From: Clostridium peptidivorans
Lineage (GTDB): Bacteria > Bacillota > Clostridia > Clostridiales > Clostridiaceae
NCBI RefSeq assembly: GCF_900205925.1
Contig: NZ_OAOD01000001.1
Coordinates: forward strand, 179,201-243,200
DNA length: 64,000 nt
Reading direction: 5' to 3'
Shown here: piece by piece, positions 9,197 to 16,801 of the stretch
Layout: each line of letters begins with the position of its first letter
Numbering within the stretch: the first letter of the stretch is position 1
Made by a program: the position numbers and the translations under genes
Notes under the pieces: model-generated
Databases searched by the model: none
The model's input: only the letters and a program-made list of their open reading frames with translations
Told to the model about the DNA's origin: nothing

Positions 9197-10408
9197 TTAA
9201 ATGTTCTTTTCTAAAATAGAGGCTGCTTCTGTCTTACCTTCTAGAAAGTAATCAAATGGAAGAGAAAACTGAAGATATTTAAACACCCATTGTTGCTTCT
9301 CTTTAATAAGCACTCCTTCGAATCTGAATGGCCAAACATATTCTTCCCCTTTGGCATTTTCCTTTAGAGTATCGGCAATTTTTCTTCTTATGTTAAAGAG
9401 CTTATCTCTATCATCTAGATTACTTGCAAATATATTATTTATTGCATTTATTGTATTTTTAAATGCATTCTCTTCATTTATACTTTTTTTCATAATGCCG
9501 TGAGTAACTATCCAAACTATCTCTTCATTGGAATTTATTAAACAGTTCTCACAATCTAATCTGATTTCATCGTAATATTCCCTGTGTGTCTCTATTAATT
9601 CCTTAATTTCTTCCTGATTACTACAAATAACTTTGTCTATATTAATAATAAGTGGATTATTAATAGCAAAATATTTATTTACTACTGAATCTATATCTTT
9701 ATCTGTATCTAGATACTCGTTATTAAATCCTTGTAGAAGTTTAGTTATTTCATCTTTATATATAGATGTAGTGCTTGCAGAGTAATTCTTAAGCTTTTTC
9801 ACTTCCATATTGAAGCTTTCTTCATCATAGTCAATATTATCAATTCTTACATCTGGTAAATGTCCAACTGCTGGAAGTGAAAATTGCATTTGTTTTATAA
9901 TCCATCCTGTTTCCTTTTTAATTAACACAAAAGAAATACGTAAATCCCATAAATAAATTCTTTCATTACTGTCTCTCTGACTTAATAGATGGCATAAAAT
10001 CCAATTAATCTTAGTTAGTTTTACCTTGTCAGACTTTTTACTATTAGAAGAACCTTGATCAAAATATTGCTTAATATAGCCTAAATACCTTTCATAAGTA
10101 TTACTGTTGCTGTAAAAAGTATATTTTATTGTGCCTGGAACGTAGATTAGAGCAGTATTTGCAAGTGATACTATTGAAGCTTCATCAGCCTTAATCCGTA
10201 GATATTCCCAATCACTGATAAATATATCCTTGACTTCCTCATAACTTAAACACCATTCACCATTACTCGTCCCAACCACAATTACATCTTCATTTTTATC
10301 AAATAATGCACTCATGAAATCATCAATTTTATTTACATCTCTTTGGATATATGCCTGTTGAAATATGTCCAATACTTTAATTAACTCATTCTTTATTTCG
10401 TTTTTCAT
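9197..10408 (-). CDS. tandem SnoaL/NTF2-like protein
   Basis: 403 residues built from two copies of an NTF2-like (SnoaL_3 type) fold, about residues 5-185 and 213-395. The copies share the pattern of an N-terminal helix (ELIKVLDIFQQAYIQRD / EITKLLQGFNNEYLDTD), a strand ending in GW, and a closing IIKQMQFSLPAVG or VFKYLQFSLPFDY. Members of this fold can be small-molecule binders, enzymes or immunity proteins; nothing here fixes a substrate. No signal peptide. Monocistronic, ribosome binding site GGGCGGATG. Confidence 0.65.
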   Translation of the reverse strand: MKNEIKNELIKVLDIFQQAYIQRDVNKIDDFMSALFDKNEDVIVVGTSNGEWCLSYEEVKDIFISDWEYLRIKADEASIVSLANTALIYVPGTIKYTFYSNSNTYERYLGYIKQYFDQGSSNSKKSDKVKLTKINWILCHLLSQRDSNERIYLWDLRISFVLIKKETGWIIKQMQFSLPAVGHLPDVRIDNIDYDEESFNMEVKKLKNYSASTTSIYKDEITKLLQGFNNEYLDTDKDIDSVVNKYFAINNPLIINIDKVICSNQEEIKELIETHREYYDEIRLDCENCLINSNEEIVWIVTHGIMKKSINEENAFKNTINAINNIFASNLDDRDKLFNIRRKIADTLKENAKGEEYVWPFRFEGVLIKEKQQWVFKYLQFSLPFDYFLEGKTEAASILEKNI

Positions 10409-11030
10409 ACTTTACATCCGCCCACGATATATTTTTATATTTCAATCTTTCCATCCTATTCCATAAAGATTTAATCATAAATTTACTTCTCCATATAAAC
10501 TAAAAAGACTGCACTAAGACAAAGCCTTGTTACAGTCTAAAAATATCTAAAATTTTTACATAATCAAAATACAGTATATAAATTCATGAAATCAACATAA
10601 ATCCAAGTGATAAATTTAATATTGGACATGTGATGCCTTAACTAAACTCGGATTTAAGATGAATTTATAACAGTCAATGTAATGTAAAACAAAGATTTAA
10701 TTTTAGTTCTATAAGTTGACTATCCCTACCTGCATATCTCAAAAAGAAGTAAAACAAATAAACCTAATGAATTAGGTAATTTAAAACTTCTTTTAATATT
10801 AATTTCCAATTTGAAAATTAATTAGCAAGTAGTAATCATCATTTATAGCACCTCCCATGTATTTACATGTAAATTATACCATATTAAATTTAAAATTTCA
10901 ATAAATCCATACTTATATAAATTACTTATAGTCTATCAAATTCTACTACTAAAGAAACTGTCTCAGTTCTGATTTAAATCCTTTATATCATCTTATAACA
11001 TTTTATATAATTATTTATAATCTTCTAAAA
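10409..11030. other. long AT-rich intergenic stretch with hairpins and no clear gene
   Basis: About 620 bases. It holds an imperfect hairpin at 10507-10538 (AGACTG / CAGTCT outer arms), a palindrome CCTAATGAATTAGG at 10762-10775 nested within AAGAAGT / ACTTCTT arms (about 10744-10793), and a six-codon minus-strand ORF (10822-10842) with a strong ribosome binding site. I see no longer coding frame with acceptable start signals on either strand. Confidence 0.5.
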
Positions 11031-11055
11031 ATAAAAAAAAACCTAGTTGTCTAGG
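11031..11055 (-). terminator. intrinsic terminator of the Spo0E-like gene
   Basis: CCTAG / CTAGG stem with TTGT loop followed on the minus strand by nine consecutive T residues. It overlaps the stop codon of the gene. Confidence 0.75.
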
Positions 11056-11191
11056 CTAAACTTGTCTGATAAATATAAATAAGTTTGTCCAATTCTTGAC
11101 TAAGTTGTACTACTTCATCAGAGTATAAGCATATCTCCCCTTCGGTTAATCGGTTTAGTTCTTCTCTAAGAATCTCAATTTTTTCTTCCAT
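11051..11191 (-). CDS. Spo0E-like sporulation regulatory phosphatase
   Basis: 46-residue peptide of the Spo0E aspartyl-phosphatase family, which in Bacillus dephosphorylates Spo0A~P and so restrains sporulation. It reads MEEKIEILREELNRLTEG near the start, then the family signature SQELDKLI in the second helix: two amphipathic helices joined by a short turn. The SQELD motif makes the family call good despite the size. GGGGTTG lies upstream of the ATG, and a sigma-A promoter lies at 11232-11260. Whether it acts on Spo0A in this organism is inference. Confidence 0.85.
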   Translation of the reverse strand: MEEKIEILREELNRLTEGEICLYSDEVVQLSQELDKLIYIYQTSLA

Positions 11192-11231
11192 TGTTACAAC
11201 CCCGCACTTACAAATTTACACAACATTAGCA

Positions 11232-11260
11232 ATTATAGTACTAAATTCAAAACAATTCAA
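11232..11260 (-). promoter_or_regulatory. sigma-A promoter of the Spo0E-like gene
   Basis: Minus-strand TTGAAT, 17-base spacer, TATAAT, placing the start site about 35 bases upstream of the ATG at 11191. Confidence 0.6.
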
Positions 11261-11333
11261 CAATATAAAGTTAATTTAACACTTATTTAACAATATGTTT
11301 GTATATTAGTTTCTACCAGTTTAACTCTAAATG

Positions 11334-11363
11334 CAATAAAAAAACTCGAGCCTAAGCTCGAGG
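11334..11363 (-). terminator. intrinsic terminator of sspH
   Basis: CTCGAGC / GCTCGAG perfect 7-bp GC-rich stem with a 4-base loop, then a T7 run on the minus strand, just after the sspH stop codon. Confidence 0.85.
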
Positions 11364-11368
11364 TAAAA

Positions 11369-11545
11369 TTAATCTTCTTTCAAATCTTTTATATCTACAT
11401 TTAATTCTTTATCTGTCTTGATATCTTTAACTTTAACTGTATTATTTTGATCATTAATATTTTCTAGCCAAACAGGATTTCCTTCATAACTTACCCCTAC
11501 TACACCTAATGATTTAATAATTTCAGTAGCTCTTTTTATATCCAT
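11369..11545 (-). CDS. sspH: H-type small acid-soluble spore protein
   Basis: 58 residues. The sequence follows the SspH family pattern: MDIKRATEIIKSLGVVGVSY, then GNPVWLENIND and a closing LNVDIKDLKED. H-type SASPs are made in the forespore under SigG and packaged in the spore core. Start supported by AAGGAG. It has its own strong terminator, and the neighbouring Spo0E-like gene gives this spot a sporulation flavour. SigG control is expected from the family; I could not mark a convincing SigG promoter. Confidence 0.88.
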   Translation of the reverse strand: MDIKRATEIIKSLGVVGVSYEGNPVWLENINDQNNTVKVKDIKTDKELNVDIKDLKED

Positions 11546-11729
11546 ATATATTTCTCCTTTTTAAAAATATTTATTATATATTTTATCCTACAAAAGCAAA
11601 AAAATCCCCTCAAGTTAAAAGCTTGATAGACTCTCTAATAGGAATTGTAAAATTACTTCTACAATAATTGTAGATGATGATAAATCATTTATTAATAAAA
11701 GATACAGCTCATTATCATGCTAAAATTTA

Positions 11730-11771
11730 TAGCACTTTATAATTAAGTTTCATTTAATTACAAAGTGCTAT
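11730..11771. terminator. intrinsic terminator downstream of the alpha/beta hydrolase
   Basis: TAGCACTTT / AAAGTGCTA outer arms continue into TAATTAA / TTAATTA inner arms. It lies about 50 bases after the hydrolase stop codon. The remaining 11546-11729 stretch holds no gene that I can support. Confidence 0.75.
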
Positions 11772-11821
11772 ATTAAGAATGTTTAGTTCTACGATAGTGA
11801 TTTATACTTATTTTCATAATC

Positions 11822-12778
11822 TCATATCTCTTTATTATTAATTTCCAATAACGCTTTAACAAATAATTGAGGCTGATCTAGCATTGTCATATGTCCAGCA
11901 TCAGGTATTAAATAGAATTTTTTATATGGTGCATTGATTTTATTAAAGTATTCTTGTGCAATGACATAAGGTGTTTGCCAGTCATTTCCGCCTAAAATGT
12001 AATAAATTGGAATTTTATATTCTGCTGACTCTGGCTTTAAATCAAAGGCAAATAAAAACTCTAATACTTTTTCGTTTGCTTTAGCTCCTTTTATCAGTGC
12101 AAAAATATCTGATAACTTAAAAATAGGACTTTTAAATGCAGTTATGACTATGGAAAGACCTATCTTAACAGCCAAGTTATATTTCCCTTGAAGTTCACGC
12201 ATTTTGCCACATTTTTTTATAAAGTTAATATCAAATTGATCTCCAGGATAATCACCTAAAATTTCAAGCTTTTTTAGAGATTTTTTATCGGCAGCCTGTA
12301 AAATTAACTCCTTAACTTTTTCGTAGCCAACACGCTCATTTTCAAGCATATTAATAACTTGTCCAACTCCAATATAATAAGCTACTTCTTCTGGATATTG
12401 CTTTATAAATATACTTCCTAAAACACTCCCCCAAGAATGACCAAGTATAATTATCTTTTCTTTATTATATTTTTTCTTTAGATACTGAATAATTTGAAAC
12501 AAATCCTTTAACATCAAATCAATTGTAGGATATTTATCTGGATTTTTAGTAAGAGTTTTTCCAGAGCCACGTTGATCCCAATGAACTACTGTAAAAACAT
12601 CTTCCCATTTTTCTTGAAAAGCATGTGCAAATATTGATTCAGCACTGCCAGGACCACCATGTAAAAATAACATTACCGGATTATCATACTTTGTACCAGA
12701 ATGAAATAGATATTGATTTATGCCATTAATTGATACATATTCCTCAATATAAATTAACCTCTTTGACTTATTTTTCAT
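11822..12778 (-). CDS. alpha/beta hydrolase, proline iminopeptidase-like
   Basis: 318-residue alpha/beta-hydrolase of the prolyl aminopeptidase / S33 group. The oxyanion motif HGGPGSAES is at about 40-48 and WDQRGSGKT at about 70. The nucleophile serine sits in GHSWGS (about 114-119), the acid is probably Asp in GGNDWQTP, and the catalytic His is in DAGHMTML near the C-terminus. The cap domain is less conserved, so peptide versus ester or lactone substrate is open. Cytoplasmic, monocistronic, upstream GGGGAATTGGAG. Confidence 0.85.
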   Translation of the reverse strand: MKNKSKRLIYIEEYVSINGINQYLFHSGTKYDNPVMLFLHGGPGSAESIFAHAFQEKWEDVFTVVHWDQRGSGKTLTKNPDKYPTIDLMLKDLFQIIQYLKKKYNKEKIIILGHSWGSVLGSIFIKQYPEEVAYYIGVGQVINMLENERVGYEKVKELILQAADKKSLKKLEILGDYPGDQFDINFIKKCGKMRELQGKYNLAVKIGLSIVITAFKSPIFKLSDIFALIKGAKANEKVLEFLFAFDLKPESAEYKIPIYYILGGNDWQTPYVIAQEYFNKINAPYKKFYLIPDAGHMTMLDQPQLFVKALLEINNKEI

Positions 12779-13015
12779 AACTCCAATTCCCCTTTTTTCC
12801 TTGTGACACTTTTTTATGCTAAAATTACATATAATAATAATGTGTGAATCCTGAAATGCAATGAGACTTAAAAAGTAAGATAAATGCTAATGGCATACAT
12901 TGTAAGTTTATGTAAAAAATGAAAGCCTTAGAATACTCTAAGACTTAATTTTATCTTCTTTATATAGGAGATACAGCTGTATATATAAAACTTCTTTAAT
13001 TTAAATTCACAAAAA

Positions 13016-13333
13016 TTAAGCTTCTACTCTTTCTAGTTTATAAATAACCGGATGAAGTCCATCATTACATGAATGTATTGCTATCCCATCTTGTTTTACA
13101 TAAGGGCTGTTGCCACCTGATGCTAAAAGAGAAACTTTACTTTTCAAACCCTCCCAAGCACCAGCACAGAATTTATCTGGCATCTCACAATTTTTTGATA
13201 TGTATTCATCACCTTCTTGTCCCTTTGCACAAATCACAGAAATGTTACTTTTCGCATAATCTTTATGAATATCTTCAACCTTTAATTTCTTCAATATTGT
13301 AATCTTAACATCATAACACTTTGCAATTTCCAT
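13016..13333 (-). CDS. TIGR04076 family protein
   Basis: About 105 residues from the ATG at 13333. The upstream TTG frame start is really the GGGGGG ribosome binding site. The family pattern is seen: KITILKKLKVEDIH at the start, a CxxxMPDKFCAGAWEGL cysteine-containing segment, and a C-terminal CNDGLHPVIYKLERVE. Function of this family is unknown; the conserved cysteines suggest metal binding or redox activity. Monocistronic. Confidence 0.7.
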   Translation of the reverse strand: MEIAKCYDVKITILKKLKVEDIHKDYAKSNISVICAKGQEGDEYISKNCEMPDKFCAGAWEGLKSKVSLLASGGNSPYVKQDGIAIHSCNDGLHPVIYKLERVEA

Positions 13334-13778
13334 GTTTATACCCCCCAATTTATAAATATTATTTTTTTATAATATCTTGCGAATATAACTTAATTAATAT
13401 TATAGCACATTTTCTATATATTTTCATAATTATATGGAAAACACGGAAATTTTAAACATTGTGTTATTCGATTTTAACAGTTATGTCACATTTTAATCAA
13501 ACTGTATACTAATTCATTTTTAGTAATACTCAAAAACAGAAAAGCCTGTAATACATTTATATTACAAGCTTTCTCTAAATCATTTATGGCACTTATAATT
13601 AGATTTAAAGTTTAAGCAACTTGTTATAATAATGTTATCATTATCTTCTAATGGAGCAATTAAACTTGAAACATATTGATATATTCTTACCTCGTTTTAA
13701 GACATAATAAAAGCACCTACAACATAAGTGCTGATTTAAGTTATTATAATTAAAATATTTTTATAAAAAATAAAAAAT
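13334..13778. other. intergenic stretch with hairpins and a possible gene relic
   Basis: Holds a terminator-like inverted repeat at 13541-13572 (AAAGCcTGTAATA / TATTACAaGCTTT) and a smaller AGCAC / GTGCT hairpin at about 13707-13728. Between them a minus-strand frame reads VRIYQYVSSLIAPLEDNDN and ends in CLNFKSNYKCHK, but it is interrupted by a stop right after its only upstream ATG. This looks like an eroded gene rather than a working one. Confidence 0.4.
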
Positions 13779-13797
13779 GCCCTGGATTACCCAGGGT
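13779..13797 (-). terminator. intrinsic terminator of the DUF3862 gene
   Basis: CCCTGG / CCAGGG GC-rich stem with a T-run on the minus strand, adjacent to the stop codon at 13804. Confidence 0.8.
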
Positions 13798-13803
13798 TTT
13801 AAT

Positions 13804-14412
13804 TTATTTTAGATTAAATTGTGCTTTCATCTGCATTTTCCCACCAGTAAACGTACAATTCATGTTTGAACCATCTCTATTTATCCAACTATAAATTGAA
13901 CTTTCCATGTCCATTATTTTTGTTTGAGAAGTAAGTTCACCCTCTCCTAAGACAGCTTTTATTTGATCATAAGTCATTCCCTCTTTAACAGAGTTATATT
14001 TTTCTAATGTAACCTTAGCATTCATGTCTTTAAGTCCCGCTTGAGCTTTGCCTGTTACAACTCCATTTTGAACAGTAACATTCATATTGCTTATCCCTGG
14101 TCCACTCCATGAATATATAGCAGTTTTTATACCTGAAACTTCTGAAGAAGTTTCTTCTCTTCCTTCTCCCAAAACCTTTACAACATCTGAATATTTCATT
14201 CCCATCTTAATGCTAGCAAAGTTTTCATAATTCACTTTTGTTTTCTTAGTATCTTCTTTTTTCTGCTCTGCTGCAGTAGGTTTACTTGTATCATTTGACT
14301 TCTGAGCCTTATCGTTATTTCCTCCATTAGCTCCTATTACTCCTACAATGACTACGACGATTATCCAAAACCACCACTTTTTATAAAACTTCTTTTTGGG
14401 TTTATTATTCAT
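13804..14412 (-). CDS. membrane-anchored DUF3862 (SmpA/BLIP-like fold) protein
   Basis: 202 residues. The N-terminus is very basic (NNKPKKKFYKKWW), then one membrane segment (FWIIVVVIVGVIGANG, about 16-31) without a lipobox Cys. A low-complexity Lys/Asp/Thr linker follows (about 32-60). The rest is two homologous repeats: FASIKMGMKYSDVVKVLGEG and YNSVKEGMTYDQIKAVLGEG, each followed by a YSW motif. This is the SmpA/OmlA-like beta-rich fold found in extracytoplasmic proteins and beta-lactamase inhibitors. A surface or envelope role is likely; partner unknown. Confidence 0.75.
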   Translation of the reverse strand: MNNKPKKKFYKKWWFWIIVVVIVGVIGANGGNNDKAQKSNDTSKPTAAEQKKEDTKKTKVNYENFASIKMGMKYSDVVKVLGEGREETSSEVSGIKTAIYSWSGPGISNMNVTVQNGVVTGKAQAGLKDMNAKVTLEKYNSVKEGMTYDQIKAVLGEGELTSQTKIMDMESSIYSWINRDGSNMNCTFTGGKMQMKAQFNLK

Positions 14413-14568
14413 GTTTGCAGCCTCCTCTTCTGTTGATTTACATATAAATTATATAACTATCGGCATGTTTTGTAAACTTATAAAACTGAACGAGCCCATG
14501 CCCCTAACCTCAGTAATTTGTATAGTTTTTGACACATTTGTCTAGTATTTAAATAGAGGTGATAAATA

Positions 14569-14664
14569 ATGAAATTAGAACTACTAAAAATGATATGCTA
14601 TGGTTTTTCATTTGCAATTATACTGCCATTTATATACGTAACAACATTAACAGTACTTTTATAA
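14569..14664 (+). CDS. 31-residue single-span membrane microprotein
   Basis: Plus-strand ORF MKLELLKMICYGFSFAIILP, continuing FIYVTTLTVLL to the stop. Almost the whole peptide is one hydrophobic helix. AGAGGTGATAAATA gives a well-spaced ribosome binding site. It is divergent from the DUF3862 gene and next to IS200 debris. Unrecognised; it resembles small membrane regulators or type I toxins in size and hydropathy only. Confidence 0.5.
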   Translation: MKLELLKMICYGFSFAIILPFIYVTTLTVLL

Positions 14665-14689
14665 AATATATAACTAAAGTTGATAATAC

Positions 14690-15145
14690 AAAAACTTTGT
14701 AATCCGAAAGTAAGTCATGACCACACGTAAACGGGTCAATGAACTTTTTCCCTTTAAATATCCCATAAATTGTTGAACACTTAACTTTGGTGGAATACTA
14801 ACCAACATATGTATGTAATCTGGGCATGCATTTGCCTCTATTATTTCTACTCCTTAATGCTCACATAGTTTTCTTAATATCTGTCCTATATCTTTCTTTA
14901 TCTTCCCGTATACTATTTACCTACGATATTTAGGCGCGAAAACTATATAATATTTGCAATTCCATTTACTATGTGCTGAACTTTGAATATCCATTTTAGA
15001 TTACCTACTTTGTTATTAATGCGGTTGGCTAACCTGCATTTATTCTAACAAAGGAGGTATCTTTTTTCTACTCATAGCTATAAGCTCTTTAGAACCACAG
15101 GTAGAACCTGTGGTATTCAAAATACAAAAAGAGCCACGAGCTAGT
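14690..15145 (-). mobile_element. degenerate IS200/IS605-family insertion sequence
   Basis: Minus-strand remnant whose left part has the subterminal hairpin CCACAGG / CCTGTGG (15095-15113) and a GGTTAGCCAACC stem just upstream of tnpA, as in IS200 elements. The right boundary is unclear because the homology stops abruptly inside tnpA; about 14690 is a guess. No TnpB is present. Confidence 0.7.
14737..14994 (-). pseudogene. tnpA: IS200 Y1 transposase tnpA, broken
   Basis: Translation from the ATG at 14994 begins MDIQSSAHSKWNCKYYIVFA, then PKYRR, an in-frame TAA where active copies have a sense codon, then KIKKDIGQILRKLCEH, a second TAA, then GVEIIEANACPDYIHMLVSI with the IS200 HUH-region equivalent (CPDYIHM) and FMGYLKGKSSL. 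Homology then ends, so the catalytic tyrosine end is lost. Two internal stops plus truncation make it inactive. Confidence 0.8.
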
Positions 15146-15167
15146 TTCCTAACCCGCGGCTTTAAAT

Positions 15168-15968
15168 TTACTTTGGTACTCTTAACACTATTTCATTCTC
15201 TGCTACAATCTTTCTATCCTTGTTATAACCTTTAACCTTAATTTTATAATTAGCTCCTTTACTAAAGGTATATCCACCATTTCTTGTAGTAATAACTTTA
15301 CTTGTATTCTTTTTTAATACTGTATAGTTTAAGTTTGGAGGTACTAAGTCAAATGCCCAGCTTGCTCCCTTGTCATTGTCTACCCATGCAAAGCATCTTA
15401 CAATATCCTGTGAATAATCTCTTATAATTAAATTTATCCCGGGAGATCCTTCTTTGTAACTAGCATAAGCTTCACCATCAACCTTTATAAAGCTATTACT
15501 TTTTATAATATCATATTTATTTAGACTATACTGTTTTATCAAATTTATTAATTGCTTTGCATAATCTGGTGCAGTTGCATATCCTGCTTTCTGCAAAGCA
15601 TTTGCTTGTCCTACATAATCTTTAGCACTAAAAAATCCATGCTGATTATATCTAGAGTTATTTACTAAGAATAAAGCATGATCATCTATACTTTCTGCGA
15701 AACTATTATATACTCTAAAATAATCATTAATTAGAGTCTTTTTCCCATTATAGTATTCATAAGTTGCATAACTTTTCTTTTCTCCTCTCCATCCACCTAT
15801 AGCTTTTACACCAAACAGATTTTTACTTTCTTTTGCTAATGTGCTGTTTCCCCAGCTGCTTTCTAATATAGCTTGTGCAATTGTTATACTTGCTAATACC
15901 CCATACGCTTTCATTGAAGCTATAGCTCCATCCTTAACACTATTTATAAAGTCATCTATATAAGACAT
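15168..15968 (-). CDS. phage-type endolysin, N-acetylglucosaminidase (GH73-like)
   Basis: 266 residues. The N-terminal domain (about 1-150) is a glucosaminidase: ITIAQAILESSWGNSTLAK with the catalytic Glu, NLFGVKAIGGW, the YATYEYYNGKKTLINDYFRV strand region, and the YATAPDYAKQLINLI signature. The C-terminal 110 residues are beta-rich and are probably a wall-binding or Ig-like module. No signal peptide, so release would need a holin. A holin-like tail ends 3 bases upstream of the start. This is the intact survivor of a prophage lysis cassette. Confidence 0.85.
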   Translation of the reverse strand: MSYIDDFINSVKDGAIASMKAYGVLASITIAQAILESSWGNSTLAKESKNLFGVKAIGGWRGEKKSYATYEYYNGKKTLINDYFRVYNSFAESIDDHALFLVNNSRYNQHGFFSAKDYVGQANALQKAGYATAPDYAKQLINLIKQYSLNKYDIIKSNSFIKVDGEAYASYKEGSPGINLIIRDYSQDIVRCFAWVDNDKGASWAFDLVPPNLNYTVLKKNTSKVITTRNGGYTFSKGANYKIKVKGYNKDRKIVAENEIVLRVPK

Positions 15969-15971
15969 AAA

Positions 15972-16103
15972 TTATTCCTCATTCTTATAAATGCTCTGTT
16001 TAAATAACTGGTTTGCGTATATAGTTACTCCAGTTACTAAAACTCCTTGTATAATAGCATATGCGTTAAATCCCATTAAGGATATAGCTCCTAGCACACC
16101 CAT
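15972..16103 (-). pseudogene. putative phage holin, C-terminal fragment
   Basis: Minus-strand frame reading MGVLGAISLMGFNAYAIIQG, then VLVTGVTIYANQLFKQ and ending KNEE. It is hydrophobic with a charged C-terminal tail and sits immediately upstream of the endolysin, the classical holin position. No ATG with a ribosome binding site precedes it, and an in-frame stop lies 5 codons before the hydrophobic stretch, so the N-terminal part is missing. The identification rests on hydropathy and position. Confidence 0.5.
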
Positions 16104-16306
16104 CAGATATATCAGCGTTATTAGAATTTACAAGATTAACAATAAAATCGATTCTAGATTTAGAAATATTACATATGTACATTTTATTACTGCTATTTAA
16201 TATTACTACTGGAATTTCTGGTGGTGCATTAATTGGCACTGGCAAGATAACAGGCATCTTATCAAAGACATCATCTAAGACTTTTGAATTTAAAGGAGGA
16301 ACTTTT

Positions 16307-16520
16307 ATGAAAAGGAGCACAAGAAAAAGAGGTACATGTTGGGAATAAATTAATTGTTGAAATTGAGCAAGGTGAATATATTCTGCAAAACGAAATTTTA
16401 TTAAAAGATTACTTACAAAATTGGTTAAAGAGCATTAAGCCTAATATAGCTGGAAATACTTTTGTATACTATAGAAGAATTGCAGAAAATGAAATACTAC
16501 AAAAACATAAAAACCTGTAG
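16307..16520 (+). pseudogene. phage tyrosine integrase, N-terminal remnant
   Basis: A good ribosome binding site (AAAGGAGG) precedes ATG and the typical integrase opening MKRSTRKRGTCWE, then a stop. Directly after it, in a shifted frame, comes KLIVEIEQGEYILQNE, LLKDYLQNWLKSIKPNIAG and NTFVYYRRIAENEIL, the SAM-like core-binding domain of phage integrases, ending in TAG at 16520. The arm-binding segment between and the entire catalytic domain are deleted. It points at the 3' end of the tRNA-Pro gene 26 bases away. Confidence 0.8.
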
Positions 16521-16542
16521 TCCCTTGAAATTACAGGCTTTC
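16508..16542 (-). terminator. terminator of tRNA-Pro
   Basis: AAGCCTGTA / TACAGGTTT arms with a T-run on the minus strand, starting 4 bases after the tRNA 3' CCA. It overlaps the end of the integrase remnant. Confidence 0.7.
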
Positions 16543-16545
16543 TCA

Positions 16546-16621
16546 TGGTCTGGGTAACAAGACTTGAACTTGCGACCTCATGCACCCCATACATGCGCGC
16601 TACCATCTGCGCTATACCCAG
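16546..16621 (-). tRNA. tRNA-Pro (anticodon GGG)
   Basis: 76-base cloverleaf on the minus strand. Acceptor CTGGGTA pairs with TACCCAG, discriminator A and encoded CCA. The D-arm is GCGC-AGATGGTA-GCGC. The anticodon arm is CATGT, loop ATGGGGT with U33 and anticodon GGG, then GCATG. The T-arm is GCAAG, TTCAAGT, CTTGT. Anticodon GGG reads CCC/CCU proline codons. Confidence 0.93.
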
Positions 16622-16632
16622 ATATTACCTAA

Positions 16633-16661
16633 ATTATATCATATATTGTATAAATTGTAAA
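16633..16661 (-). promoter_or_regulatory. sigma-A promoter of tRNA-Pro
   Basis: Minus-strand TTTACA, exactly 17 bases, TATAAT. The expected start site is a few bases before the tRNA 5' end at 16621. Confidence 0.7.
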
Positions 16662-16756
16662 TATTCCAACCGACTTAATCAAGGGATTCTTAGTTTTAGA
16701 TGGATTTTCTTATGAAAACTACCCTTTCAATTTGAAGTTTATGCGAAAAAAATTAT

Positions 16757-16790
16757 AAATTAGGGATCTTATATTGAAAATCCCTAATTT
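16757..16790 (-). terminator. intrinsic terminator of spoIVA
   Basis: AAATTAGGGAT / ATCCCTAATTT stem just downstream of the spoIVA stop codon. Confidence 0.75.
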
Positions 16791-16801
16791 ATATAAAATC
16801 A

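Noticed and set aside
16066..16320. 84-codon minus-strand ORF across the integrase/holin junction.
   Set aside because: It runs antisense through the integrase start and its ribosome binding site, and out of frame with the holin tail; looks like a chance frame in deletion debris.
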